Source of the DNA: Sambucus nigra
Taxonomy: Eukaryota > Streptophyta > Magnoliopsida > Dipsacales > Adoxaceae
Direction: 5' to 3'
Length of the DNA stretch: 64,000 nucleotides
Assembly (NCBI GenBank): GCA_949130495.1
Contig: OX422221.1
Coordinates: 480,293,159-480,357,158 of the forward strand
The notes beneath the pieces were generated by a model, which worked only from the letters and a program-made list of their open reading frames with translations, was not told the DNA's origin and made no database searches. A program made the position numbers and the translations under genes. Positions 11,201 through 23,270 of the stretch are shown here, in pieces (the stretch's first letter is position 1; every line of letters begins with the position of its first letter).

Positions 11201-12352
11201 TCTGTAACATTGCCAAAATGGATGATAATGAAATATGGCATAATAGGATGGGTCGCATAAATTACGGTAACCTTAGTAGATTGTCTTCACAAGAAGTAGT
11301 TAGAGAAATTCCAAAGATCAAACCTATCTCTAACATTGTCTGTGGATCATGTCAGGAAGGGAAAATTGTTAAGGCACCTCATAAGAAAGTTAAAGATATC
11401 CGTACCTCTAAACCCTTAGAACTCATCCATATGGATCTAATGGGTCCTTCTCGTACTTTTAGTCTATGTGGACACAGTTACATTCTAGTTATGGTAGATG
11501 ACTTCTCCAGGTTTACTTGGGTAGCTTTCTTAAAACGAAAGTCAGACATTTTCAGAACTTTTTTGAAAATTTTACTTCGTATTGAAAATGAGAAGGACAC
11601 TCAAGTAGATAGGATTCGTAGTGATAGTGAAGGAGAATTCATAGATACATGTGCTATAGCGTATAAGGTATTATTGTGACTATAATGGTTACAAACATGA
11701 ATTTAGTGCTCCTAAGACTCCTCAACAAAATGGTATTACTGAGTGAAAGAATCGTACCCTTCAAGAGATGGCACATGTTATGATTCATGCCAAGTGTTTA
11801 CCTAAATATTTTTGGGTAGAATCAATTCGTAATGCATATCATATTATTAATAGGGTCTATCTTAGGAAGAATTCTAAACAAAATCCTTACAAACTATGGT
11901 ATGATAAGAAGCCCAATCTTAAATACCTTAGAACTTTTGGTAGTATATCTTATGTCTGTAAAGATAGAGAACACTTAACCAAATTTAAGACTCGTGGAGA
12001 TAAAGCTATCTTCCTAGGATATTCTTCTGACATTAGAGCATACCGTGTCTATAATCTTCGCACAAAGACTTTGATGGAATCCATAAACGTTATTGTAAGT
12101 GACACTACTGTTGAGAGTAAGACTGGAGAACCAACTATTGTGGAAGAGTCTGGAAATATTTTAGAAATTGACTCTCCAGAAAAAGGTGATTCTTTACCAA
12201 TTGAGAAATATGAAGTAGCTAACCGAGTTTCTAAAGATCATCCCATAAATAATGTTGTTGGTAAACCTTGTGAGCCTGTACGTACAAGATCTCAATTAAG
12301 AAACTATGCTCATTATGCATATTTTTTTCCCTTGTGGAACCAAATAATGTAA
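11201..12352 (+). pseudogene. copia integrase
   Basis: The pre-integrase zinc region reads IWHNRMGRINYGNL and CGSCQEGK; the second His of the usual GH is Arg, so zinc binding is probably lost. Core motifs are IHMDLMG, RSDSEGEF (normally SDNG) and PQQNGIT, the last followed directly by E and a stop at ~11743. A frameshift lies near 11680. The C-terminal part (11768-12352) has the copia GLK/KKPNLKYLRTFGS block and FLGYSSDIRAYRVYN. The order and motifs are clear; the enzyme is inactive as it stands. Confidence 0.86.
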
Positions 12353-12359
12353 ATGAGGC

Positions 12360-13418
12360 ATTGAATGACCCTCAATGGATTTTTTCCATGCAGAAGAACT
12401 TCTTCAATTTGTCATCATTATGTTTGGTATCTTGTACCTAGGCCTGTTCATTAAAAGGTTATCGGCACACATTGGCTATTTAGAAATAAAACTATTGAAA
12501 GTGGGATAATCATTAGAAACAAAGCCAGATTAGTGGCTCAAGGATATTTTCAAATTTAAGGAATAGATTTTAATGAGACCTTTGCTCCTGTTACTCACTT
12601 AGAATTTGTTCGTCTTCTCTTTGTCATAGCCTATTTCTTGCACTTTATGCTATACCAAATGGATGTAAAATCATCCTTTCTTAATGGAATCTTGACTGAA
12701 GATACCTATGTTGAACAACATAAAAGGTTTATTGACCCTCAGTATCCAAATCATGTTTATCGTCTTAAAAAGGCGTTGTATGGTCTAAAACAAGCACCAA
12801 GAGCCTGGTATGAGTGTCTTTCCAACTTTCGCTTAGATAAAGGTTTTAAGAGAGGTGGAAATGATCAAACTCTATTTGTTAAAAATTTTGACAAAGAGAT
12901 TAATATAGCTCAAGTATATATCGACGATGTCATTTTTGGATCAACTTCCCCTTCAGAAGTTAAATTATTTTCTAAAATTATGCATAAAGAATTTCAAATG
13001 TCTCTTATGGGGGAGTTGCAATTTTTCCTGGGTCTTCAAGTCAAACAGAATTTAGAAGGTTTATTTGTTTTGCAATCGAAATATGCTTTAGAGATTGTCA
13101 AAAAATTCGGGCTTGAAAGTGCCAAAAAAGCTAGAACTCCCATGAGTACTACGGTAAAATTATCCAAAGATGAGAGTGGAAAATCCATAGATCCTACTCT
13201 ATATCGTAGTATGATAGGAACCATATTATACCTTACGGCCTCGCGTCCTGATATTATGTACGCAGTTTGCATGTGTGCCCGTTATCAAAATAACCTTAAA
13301 GAGAGACACTTAGTTTGTGTAAAAAGAATCATTAAATACATAAAAGGCACTCTAAATCTAGGACTCTGGTACACCAATGATACTCCTAGTACTATAATAG
13401 GATACACTGATGCCGATT
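12360..13418 (+). pseudogene. copia reverse transcriptase
   Basis: The start (12360-12637) is frame-broken, but QWIF, NKARLVAQGY-like and DFNETFAPVTHLE-like residues are seen. The open frame 12638-13420 has MDVKSSFLNGIL, ALYGLKQAPRAWYE and the catalytic box VYIDDVIFGST (YIDD), then the thumb and connection KARTPMSTTVKLSKD and ASRPDIMYAVCMCARYQ. The catalytic Asp pair is kept. A stop after YTDAD at 13418 replaces a conserved Trp at the entry to RNase H. Confidence 0.9.
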
Positions 13419-13420
13419 AG

Positions 13421-13861
13421 GCAGGGTGTACTGATGATAGTAAGAGCACATCAAGAGCGTGTTACTATATCAATAATAATTTGGTAGGATGGAGTAGTAA
13501 GAAACAAATCTACATTTCATTATCTATAGGTGAATCTGAATACATTGCTGCTGGTAGTTGTTGTGCCCAATTACTTTGGCTTAAGAAAATTCTAAATGAT
13601 TATGGAATTCAAGAAGACCAACTACATCTCTATTGTGATAATAAAAGCGCGATCAATATCTCTAAAAATCTTGTTCAACACTCGCGAACAAAACATACAA
13701 AAATCAGACATCATTTTATCCACGAATTAGTCGAAACTAAGGAATTAGAAATTAATTATCTTCCTATTGATTTGCAGCTTTTAGATATGTTTACCAAACC
13801 TTTGGATTACATTAGATTTCATTCCTTGCGAAAATCGATAGGAATGGTTTGTATGGACTAA
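13421..13861 (+). pseudogene. copia RNase H
   Basis: It continues in the RT phase after the stop: AGCTDDSKSTSR, LVGWSSKKQ, LSIGESEYIAAGSCCAQLLWL, YCDNKSAINISKN, HTKIRHHFIHE and MFTKPLD, the canonical end of copia Pol. The Asp of YTDAD, Glu of ESEY and Asp of CDNKS are retained. RNase H removes RNA from the RNA-DNA hybrid. The natural polyprotein stop is at 13861. Confidence 0.9.
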
Positions 13862-14182
13862 ACTCGTGTGACTTAAATATGTTTTCCCTTTGTCCAATTG
13901 AGACAAAATAGGAGAGAAGTTTGAGTCTTATGAGTTCATTTTTTTTGTACATATGATTAAATAGCTTGATCTTAGTCTTATTTGCAGGAATCTATATCGT
14001 TGTCTTCAACAGATGTTATTATGGTATTGGTTTGTAATTAGTTGAGTTTTGAAATTTTCTTTTTCTAGGATAAGGGTAAATAGAATTTTTGTATAGGAAT
14101 AGGTTTTTCTTATTTTTTCGTATCCCTACGAGTCCTAGTTGACTCAAATGAGATTTTATCTCATATTTAAAAAGGGCGAGAC
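13862..14182 (+). other. 3' untranslated region and polypurine tract of copia element 2
   Basis: Non-coding stretch between the Pol stop and the 3' LTR. The purine-rich AAAAAGGGCGAGA just before 14183 is the likely polypurine tract that primes plus-strand synthesis. Confidence 0.6.
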
Positions 14183-14367
14183 TGAAGAACCTTAGACTCT
14201 TGACTTACTTGAGTCCACATTGTATAAGTGCTCATCTAGTTTGAAAATTGTGAAAAAATTTGAGTCCCATCCCCTAGATACCAAAGAACCTCAGATTCTT
14301 CTCATGATGCCTAAATTGATTCATTTGAAGGTAAATTCTCAATCACACACACACAAGGATAGCATAC

Positions 14368-14406
<39 letters not shown>

Positions 14407-15591
14407 CACATTATTTTCTTGTGTGAGTTAATTCCCTTTTAAATAAGTTTTTAATATTTTTGAGAATTTTTAAATGATTTTTAAGAAATTTATAGTTGGG
14501 TTTTAAAACATTTGGGGTCATTTTGTGATTATTGGTTTTATCATTTCTTACCTGAATGTTTGGTTGGGTAGGATCCTAAAACGCTTGAGAATTCAGGGTG
14601 TGTGTGTAATTAAGTTTGAAACACGCATTTTTTTACTTCATTTGAGTCTTACACCTGTCATCGTTACAACAGCATGATTTGTGTTTTTTCATAGCCTCAG
14701 AACCTGTTCGCAATCTCAACCCTTGGATCTAGTTAATTGACGATCTGCATGCGTTTTATCCCAATCCCTGTGAAACCCCTTTAGACCAATCAGAGGACGT
14801 TTAATCCACCACTGATGTTAAAACCGTTGGATGAAAGTCATATGGCTAAGACCAAATCTCAGCCATTGATTTGAGCTCTTATTCTCGAACCATCCTTGCT
14901 TAGTATAAAAAGAGGTTAAGCCTCTGCATTTAAAAAACTTTTCCCAGTTCGTCCCACTGAGAGAAAGAGAAGAGAGAGAAAAGAGAGAGAGAGAAGCCAC
15001 AAATAGAAAACTCTAATCTCATTTCAAAACCTAAATTCCTTTTCCAAAACCTGTTTACAACCAAACTCCAAACCTGGGTGTTTGAGAGTTATTTTGGTAG
15101 TGGTTTGAAGGTTGTTCGTATTTTGAATCCTTTGATTTTGAGATCTTGTAACCAACTTAGATATTTCGATTTGATCTCTATTTCTTTTTTATATAAACAG
15201 TAGATCTTGCTATTTTATGTCATATTACACTTAGATCTGCATTACTTAGTTTCTCATCTTGAGAAATCGTATTTGTTGATTATTTTTTTCTGTAAATGTT
15301 TTTTACAACTCAAGAATCAACAAATTCTTTTCTGTTTCTAGTTCTCATGAAACAAGACTTATAATCTAGTTGGAATCGCAATTGGTGGTTTATAATTTAT
15401 AAAACAATTTCAAAACCCTCTGAAATTGTTTAAGACCTTGGCAGTCTTCCGAGAAAGGTAACCTTGGACTCTGGGTTAATTTTAATGATCAAGAAAGTCT
15501 GTAGTTTCTAAAGAAGATAGAAACTGAAAACCATATCATTTAGATATGTTCTGTAATTTGATAGGACTTGTTTACATAAATAAGTGTGTGT
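14183..15591 (+). repeat. 3' LTR of copia element 2, left part
   Basis: Matches 6246-7660 of the 5' LTR. It differs by a much longer (AT)n tract at 14370-14404. It ends in a TG-rich microsatellite that was the insertion target of the gypsy element at 15592. Confidence 0.92.
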
Positions 15592-16089
15592 TGTGACACC
15601 CCGCCCAATTAAATATAGTGTGATCAGTCCATTGCCAAATTTTAAACAGGATATATGGTCGGTTCATTCTTAGCATCACTGTCGAAAATAATATAATCCA
15701 TATTAATCACCTATAATATAATTAAGCTAAGTGTCAAAACATTTTCCCTTTTTAATAAAACCATTTAACCACAACATTCCAAAAGTAAATTATAAGCCAT
15801 TCACCATACATACGAATAATGAGTACTGAACAAGAATTTAACACTGAAATTAAATAAGACTAAGTAAAATCTCCCAGTTTAAAACTCCAAACCACAAAAT
15901 AAACTAAATACAATATATTTGATAAAAGACTAGAAGCGGGCGACACATGCCCTAAATAGGAAGTCTAAGAGAAACTGAATGAAAAGAATAGATTCCGTCT
16001 ACTGCAAGGACCTACAGTTTCCACAATAGCTGCATCACGTCTAACAATCTAATCTTTAATTCTGGTACCCCTGCGACTGAGGACTTGGA

Positions 16090-16127
<38 letters not shown>

Positions 16128-18467
16128 CAAAAGAGAGAAAAGATGCAATAAACGGGTCAGGGCCCGAGGTTTAAAAAATGATTTAGCAAGTATTTAAAAC
16201 TGGTTCTTAAAACAAGTCTTATACGCATGTTAGTTATCGAATTCTCACATGAGCTTCTCACCTCTCATCTATAGTGCACGCCTAACGTACATCAAATCTT
16301 CCCCCTTGTTAGACCACCCATTCTAACTAGTCTGAAGTCATTCTAATAGAATCTATACCCACCAGTAGTAAACCCGTATCGCCCATACAATACGCTTTCA
16401 AATTAGCCTACGTCGAACAACTAATTAATATGTTTTCTCGTTTTCATAGTAAATAAATTATACTCTTAGGATTTATTTTATTTATCAACATTTTCATCTC
16501 TACTAACTATACACAGTAGAATGATTCTCAAATTTACGTAAATATACATATAGTCACATTCCTAATATATATATATATACTACTACTACTACTACTACTA
16601 CTACTACACCCCCGGGCTAAGACCCATTAGCGGAACTAACCATAATAATATTGCACCCCTGGATTATCATCCATTAGTGCACTTATAACAATAATCTTGT
16701 ACCTCCGGGTTATCACCCATTAGTACACTTATAATAATATTCTTGTACCCCCAAGTTATCACCAATTAGTATACTTATAATAATATTCTTGTACCCTGGG
16801 TTATCACCCATTAGTACACTTAACAATGGAGTCCCTGCACCCCTGAGTTATCACTCATTAGTGCACCTAGCAATAAGATTCTTTCACCCCCAGGTTATCA
16901 CCCATTAGTGCTCTTAATAATTATATCACATAATAGGCATACACACATCCTACTATAATTTATAGGTATTTCTCCAACCAACATATATACTTCTCATATG
17001 TTTTTTAAATCTCAACATTACATATAGTATAAATATTTAGATTACTATCTCTCTCATAATCTCCAAGGGACATTCTCTCTATACCAAAATAATTAAAGTA
17101 TTAAGTCTCACATACTTTTCCCGAAATTCTGTATTGTTTAAGTTTACTATTGGTCATTTTCTCTCACTCCAAGAAACCCCATAAACCCAAATTTGGACTC
17201 GAAGAAAAATGCCAGAAATTCCCTCTGTCGCTCGAACCAGATGGCATGTCGTTTGAACTACTGCCACGTGTCATTCGAGCGACTTTACGCGGGTCGCCAT
17301 CTCGCTCGAACGACTTCGCGCGACTTCATGTGAGATTGCGCTATTCGTCTTCCTGCTCAGATTTTCAGCGTTTTTCACCATTTTAGAACCTAAAAACCTC
17401 TAAAATTCAATTCCCAACCCCTCATCATCAATACTCATAAACACATATCAGATTATAAGTCATTCCTAACATCTTAGGATCCTTAATTCGTCATTAATCA
17501 TCATAATTATACAAAACCCCCAAATCAATTCACATGAACCCTAGTTTCCAGAATTTCAATTAAAGAACCTAATCAACTCATATTCATTCATCAATACATG
17601 ATTCAATTTCATAGTTTAACCTCTACATACATGAAAGAATATCAACAACTAATTAACCCAACCTCGATTCATTATTTAAACTCAAATTTTCACCCAATTA
17701 ACATGTAAATCAAATGTTAATTACAGCTACTCTAACATGAGTATGATTATTGCTAAAGAAAGCATGTAATAAAAACTTCCCTTAAACCGAAGGTATGAAT
17801 TCTTTGGTGATGTTGGTATAGACGCATTCCTCTCTTCTCGATCTACGCATTGATAGTCACGGTTGTGCAAGGTGGTGCTAATTGAGCCTTCCCTCTTGGA
17901 AATTGGTTCTTCCTCACACCCTCTGTGGCCGTTCTTGATTTTTATATGTCTTAACCCTAATAGAACTCCCGTATCTGATGTAATTATTCTCTAATTTTCG
18001 TCCATTTAATTTTCCCAAAAGTCCAAATTACAAAACTACCCCTACAGGGGTGTCGGTTAGGCCTAAAACCTCCCGGAGTCCAAACAAAATACCCGGGTAG
18101 AGTTTTCTGACTATCTCGACCCCCCGAAACTCAAAGGCACACTCGAAATCACCATACGAGTTACATAAAAATAATTTATCATTATATTCCATTCAATTAG
18201 TCCCGACACGACTCACGCGCATGTCAGACTTAAATTATTAAACTGTCGTATTATTCACTTTCGATAATTTATCAAGGTATATAGTTCCATATTACTTATC
18301 ACACAGTAATATTAACTCAATAAGTATTAACCCTTGGCACACTAGTTAATATTTATTTTTAAATCCAGATTAATTTAACAATTAAATTCTCACATTTTAA
18401 TTCAATTAATCTCACGATAATAATTACTCCCATAATTATTTAAATCATCAAAATATGGGGTATTACA
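15592..18467 (-). repeat. 3' LTR of chromovirus
   Basis: Starts TGTGACACC and ends GGTATTACA in plus orientation; aligned throughout with 23271-26067. It holds a (TA)n tract at 16094-16126, a (TAC)n tract at about 16579-16606 and the 46 bp minisatellite at 16605-16925. About ten substitutions and two indels in the first ~230 bp versus the other LTR (by eye). Confidence 0.92.
16605..16925. repeat. 46 bp minisatellite in LTR, ~7 copies
   Basis: Units begin at about 16605, 16651, 16697, 16743, 16789, 16835 and 16882. Each carries a TRCACCCC-type start, then GGTTATCACCCATTAGT, then an AT-rich spacer. The other LTR has six units (24252-24525). Confidence 0.88.
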
Positions 18468-18482
18468 TAATTCCCCCCCTAA
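18468..18482 (-). other. polypurine tract of chromovirus
   Basis: On the minus strand AGGGGGGGAATTA directly precedes the 3' LTR, the expected position and composition of the plus-strand primer. Confidence 0.75.
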
Positions 18483-19760
18483 TAATGGAATTTCCTCCCG
18501 AAATTCGGAAAATAAGGAATACCTGGTACGAATAAATCTTGATATTTCTCACGCATATCGGCCTCATGCTCCCAAGTAGACTCCTTCACATTCTGATGCT
18601 ACCACTGCACCCAAACAAGTGGAACTACCTTTGACCTCAACCTCCTCTCACTATAATCTTGGATAGCCACTGGTCTCTCCTCATATGAACTGTCGGGTTG
18701 TAACTCAATCTCCTTAATCGCGATGTGAGTGTGTGCCAAATCATCCCGAAGATACTGCCTTAGTGACAAAATGTGGAACACATTATGGATACAATGCAAG
18801 TGTTTCGGTAACCCAAGCCTACCACGGGTCCGATCCTCTCGATAATAGGAAATGGTCCTACATATCTCGGAGCCAATTTTCCCCTTTTCCCAAATCTCAT
18901 TACCCCCTTCATCGGAGATACTCTCAACAAAACCTAGTCCCCTATGGTGAACTCTCTGAAGGATCGCTTAGCATCGGCGTAGCTTTTCTACCTGTCCTGC
19001 GCTACCCGTATGCGACCCCGAATCATCTCGATTCTGCTTGATATGTCTTGAATTACCTCTGTCCCGTGTAGTTTGTTATCCCCCACCTATAGCCAATAAG
19101 CCGGAGAACGACAAGGTCTAACGTACAGTGCCTCGAACGGGTCCATGCCAATCGTAAACTAATAGGAGTTGTTATAAGAAAACTCCACCAGTGGAAGGCA
19201 TTGCTCCCACCCCCCACTAAAATCAAGGACACACATCTGCAACATATCCTCGAGCATCTGATTAGTTTGCTCAGTCTGCCCATCGGTCTGCGGGTGATAT
19301 GTCGTACTCAATCGCAACTCGATGCCCATAGCCTCCTGGAAGCTCTCCCAAAAGCGAGATACAAACTTCTTATCTCTATCCGACACGATGTTAAGAGTCA
19401 CACCATTCACCCTCACTAACTCTGCAATAAATAGCTGAGCATACTGTCCCGGTGTATAGTCTGTCCTAACGGGCCAAAAGTGGGCTACTTTTATCAGTAG
19501 ATCCATAATAACCCATATAGAATCATGACCCCTCTGCGAAGTGGGCAACTCGATAATAAAATCCATGGAAATGCCTTCCCATTTCCACATAGGAATCTTC
19601 AACGGCTGAAGCAAACCTGGTGGTCTCTAGTGGTCCACTTTCACTAATTGGAAAGTGGTACACTTAGATACGAACTCTAGGATATCCTTTTTTATTTCGC
19701 TCCACCAATACTGTCGCCTCATATCCTGGTACATTTTTTCCCCACAGGGATGTATTGAAA
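18483..19760 (-). pseudogene. gypsy integrase with chromodomain-like C-terminus
   Basis: The minus strand reads YQDMRRQYWW and KCTTFQLVK: the CxxC of the zinc domain has Phe for its second Cys. The core (open frame 19614-19159) has MDFIIELPTSQ, IVSDRDKKFVSRFW and TYHPQTDGQTEQTN, with the DDE triad intact. The GPFGY-like module follows with several stops. The end is VFHVSQL-like, then VPLVWVQW, STWEHEADM, a degenerate chromodomain-type block. Chromodomains guide insertion toward modified chromatin in this group. At least five stops; inactive. Confidence 0.88.
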
Positions 19761-19883
19761 ATTGAGACCCATGTGAATCTGTAATCACTGCATATCGAAG
19801 GTCCTCCTTTTATGGAACAATGAGTCTCCCATTGAAGCATAAACGTCCCTCGGAGCTTACCGAATACGACTCAACTCCACCGG

Positions 19884-20600
19884 CTAAAAGCTGTCTAATC
19901 CTTTCCTAGAAAAAAGATCTGTCACCTCTGCCTGAACCACCCTCGTCACTATTTGTAGTGTGACGATCATAACTGACATGAAGGACCTGGCAACTGCATC
20001 CTGGTCCCCCAATTCCTTCCATTTCGCTTTCCACACCTCAGACGTCTCATCTATCGGCCTACGACTCAACGCATTTGCAACAACATTAGCCTTCCCCGGG
20101 TGATAGTGTATCTCGAACTGATAATCTTTTACAAACTCAAGCCACTTGCGTTGACGTATATTCAACTCTTTCTACGTGAACAAGTATTGCAGTGACTTGT
20201 GGTCTGTAAATAGGCAAAACTGTTCTCCCAATAAATAATGCCTCCAAATTCGAAGCGCAAACACGACTGCTGCCAGCTCTAAGTCGTGGGTGTGGTAATT
20301 CTTCTCGTGAGGCTTAAGCTTACGGGAAGCAAAAGCTATAGTCTGCTCCTACTGCTGGAGTACTCCACCAAGCCCCTTAAAGGAGGCGTCCGTATAAACC
20401 AGGTACTCAACCCCTGCCCTAGGAAGTGCTAGTACCGGTGCTGAAGTCAACTTATCCTTCAGCTCATCGAACGCCAACTGACATGCATCATCCTAAACAA
20501 ACGGCACACCCTTACGAGTCAGATTCGTCATCGGACCCTCAATCTTCGAGAATCCCAGAATAAATCGTCTGTAGTACCCGACTAATCCCAAAAAACTCCG
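19884..20600 (-). pseudogene. gypsy RNase H
   Basis: Reading leftward: VYTDASFKGLGGVL, a stop in the following QQ segment, [41 protein letters not shown], a stop, then [18 protein letters not shown] and [10 protein letters not shown]. These are the standard gypsy RNase H landmarks with catalytic Asp (TDAS), Glu (LELAA) and Asp (TDHKS) all present. Two or more stop codons break it. Confidence 0.86.
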
Positions 20601-21221
20601 CACCTCCATCGGTGTCGTGGGTTGTCCCCACTCCCTCACCGCTGACACTTTACTAGGTTCCACAAATATTCCTCTCTCTAATACAATGTGTCCCCAAAAC
20701 TATACCTCACGCTTCCAAAATTCACACTTCTCATCCTTGGCGTACAAATCATACTCTCGTAAGGTCTGTAGAACCATACGTAAGTGCTCGTCATTCTCCT
20801 CCTCGGCGTGGGAATAAATCAGTATGTCATCTATGAAGACAATGGCAAATCGATCTAGGAACTCTATGAATACTCTGTTCATCAAGTCCATAAATACTGC
20901 TGGGGCGTTGGTTAGCCCAAATGGCATAACCCTGAATTCATACGAACCATACCTCATCAGAAAATCAGTCTTAGCCACATCCTTCTCCCTGATGTGTAGC
21001 TGATGGTACCCGAATCTCAAGTCTATCTTCGAGAAGTGGGCTTCTCCTCTCAGCTGGTCGAATAAGTCATCGATGCGAGGCAACGGATACTTATTCCGTA
21101 TCGTGACTTTGTTAAGCTCTCGATACTCAATACAAAGTCGTAGGGACCCATCCCTATTTTTCAAAAATAGAACTGGGGCACCCCAAGGCAAGGTACTCCT
21201 ATGGATGAAACCCTGTCCCAA
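20601..21221 (-). pseudogene. gypsy reverse transcriptase
   Basis: Open frame 21221-20700 contains [65 protein letters not shown] and the catalytic [10 protein letters not shown], normal for this group. A stop replaces the Ser of the usual VxFLGH at ~20699, and the thumb continues downstream in broken frame. RT copies element RNA. The Arg before DYREL is CIEYRELN here. Confidence 0.9.
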
Positions 21222-21224
21222 TAA

Positions 21225-21805
21225 CTATTTTATCTGCTCCCGTAACTCCTTCATCTCTATCGGAGCCATACGATAAGGGGCACGTGCTATCGAACGAGTT
21301 CTCGGTGTTAAGTCTATCACAAACTCGATCTCCCTACTCGGAGGTAACCCCGATGTATCCTGAAATACATTAGTAAACTCCGAGACGACTGGAATTGAAT
21401 CGAGTGGAACCATTACTAGAGAGGTCTCATCCTCTATATACAATAAGTGGGTGGACGACCCTACCTCAGAATGAGGCATCGCCACTAAGAACATCTCCTG
21501 GCCCAGAATGGCGAACATAATACTCCTAGTGAAGCAATCAATCATGGCCTTATACTCGAGTAGCCAATCCATGCCAATAATGGCATCGTACTCGGATATA
21601 TCTAACACTAGCATATTAACCAGTAAAATCAAACTGCCAATCTCTATGCCTATTCCCCGACATATGAAGAAAATCAGCGACCCACTACCCAACGGTGAGT
21701 CTACACATGTCACTGTAGGCTCATTGTACCTAATAACCCAGTGGCCCATGAAAAGATAGTGGCTATAAAGGAGTGTGATGCCCCCGTGTCAAATAAAATA
21801 TGACC
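21225..21805 (-). pseudogene. gypsy aspartic protease and protease-RT linker
   Basis: The active site HILFDTGASHSFIATIF lies at ~21755-21805. It is out of phase with the open frame 21749-21225 that carries the rest of the protease (YDAIIGMDWLLEYKAMIDC) and the linker into RT (LPPSREIEFVIDL, APYRMAP). A frameshift near 21745 separates the catalytic Asp from its body. The DTGA triad itself is intact. The protease would cleave Gag-Pol. Confidence 0.87.
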
Positions 21806-21836
21806 CAAGGTACCGTGGATGAAAACTTACCCTCCA

Positions 21837-23083
21837 CTATGGGTGGTGCCTGTAGAACTGCGGCCTGGTGGACGTTATAGACACGTCCATACTACAACTT
21901 CCCCTGCTACATCGGAACTGCGGGCAAAGCTGGAACTGGAGCTGGTGCTGGTAGGGCAATGGGAAAAATAGGTCTCTGGGGCTCTTGGTAAGTACCCTGC
22001 TGCCGAGGAACTCTGTCCTTATCGGGGCACTCTTGTTTCTTATGGCCAGTCTTGCCACAAGTATAACATTTCCCGATGAAGTTTCCTCCCCTCTGTCCCT
22101 GATAACCTCATCCCTGCTGGAAATTACCACCCTTACCTTGGCCCTGTTGGCCCTGCTATCCTCCCTGCTGATGGTCCTATTATTGGCCCTGGTGGCCCTG
22201 CTTCCAACCCCTATGACTATTCCTGAAACCTCCAGAACGAAACCTCTTAGAAGACTCTCCCTGCTGGGAACCTTGCTTATGACTCTGCTCAAATAGTGCC
22301 CCACTGGCACTACCTCCCCCTATCTTGCACAACTGGGTGGGCTCTCCCCCTCGCTTGCTTCCCTTAGCATGGAAGCGGTTGTCCTGACAATGCAACAAGG
22401 CTGTATTTAGAACATCTGTATACGAGTATAGGGAAAGGTTACCCAAGAGATGTTGGCGTATCCTCCAAGCCAAGCCAACCATGAACATCTGAATGTGCTT
22501 ATCCTTAGTAGGCACCTAATCCGGTACCATGTTTGTTAATTGCGTGAACTCCTCCTCGTATTCTGTTCTCCCTTCCTTAGTGAGGTCCAAAAGTTTCTGC
22601 CTCATCTCAATCTTGACGGCAGAAGGAAAGTACTTACGGTCGAACCGCACCTAGAAGTCACTGATCGACATGAACTCTTGCTCCTCAGTAGTAGTAGTGG
22701 ACTCCCACCACTGTAAGGTTTCCCCTCTCAGCTTACAGGTAGCCAACACTTTCCTCTGAACCTCAGTGCACTCATACATACGAAGGTGTCGCTGTATGTC
22801 TTTCTTCCACTGACTAGAAATAACCACATCCGAACTGCCCATGAACTTTGGGGGACATTCCCTCTGAAAGGACTCTCTCACTCTTTCCCATGCAGTGGGA
22901 AACGGATGCACTAGATGCTACTGCCTGAACCTGGGGTGGGGCCTGTTGCACCACGTCTAAGGTTGTATTCAACTCTTGTGCAACTATCGCGGCAACCTCT
23001 ACTGCGTTCATTATCCCCTGAGCCTATATAGCTGGCTGCTCTGGATGGGCCCGTCTGTCTCTTGTCGCACGTCGAGGAGGCAT
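21837..23083 (-). pseudogene. gypsy Gag with zinc knuckle
   Basis: Start ATG at 23083 (MPPRRATRDRRA), 174 bp after the PBS, with an early TAG after ~19 codons. Then NAVEVAAIVAQEL, FMGSSDVVISSQWKKDI and TCKLRGETLQWWES (Retrotrans_gag core), MFMVGLAWRIRQHLL, and a Gly/Gln/Arg-rich stretch. An intact CX2CX4HX4C knuckle, CYTCGKTGHKKQEC, lies near 22028-22070. Several frame changes split it. Gag builds the particle and binds RNA through the knuckle. Confidence 0.87.
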
Positions 23084-23256
23084 CTGAGACGAGAAAGAAT
23101 TTTATTAGTCCACAGTTATTACTAAATCTCAAATATTTGAAGACGTAATCGCAAAATTAAGATCACAACAGTCCTAAAAATAGGGCTCTATATCAAAAGA
23201 CGCAAAGCTAAAAATATAGTAAGCTGTATAGATCCTAAAGGACTATAGAACCTGAT

Positions 23257-23268
23257 GCTCTTATACCA
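23257..23268 (-). other. primer binding site of chromovirus
   Basis: Minus strand TGGTATAAGAGC differs at one base from the initiator tRNA-Met type TGGTATCAGAGC and lies 2 bp from the LTR. Confidence 0.85.
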
Positions 23269-23270
23269 TC

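Noticed and set aside
16605..16925. Regular 46 bp units with a conserved core looked briefly like a CRISPR array.
   Set aside because: Spacers are not unique: the whole unit is repeated. It lies in both LTRs of a plant retrotransposon, so it is a minisatellite.
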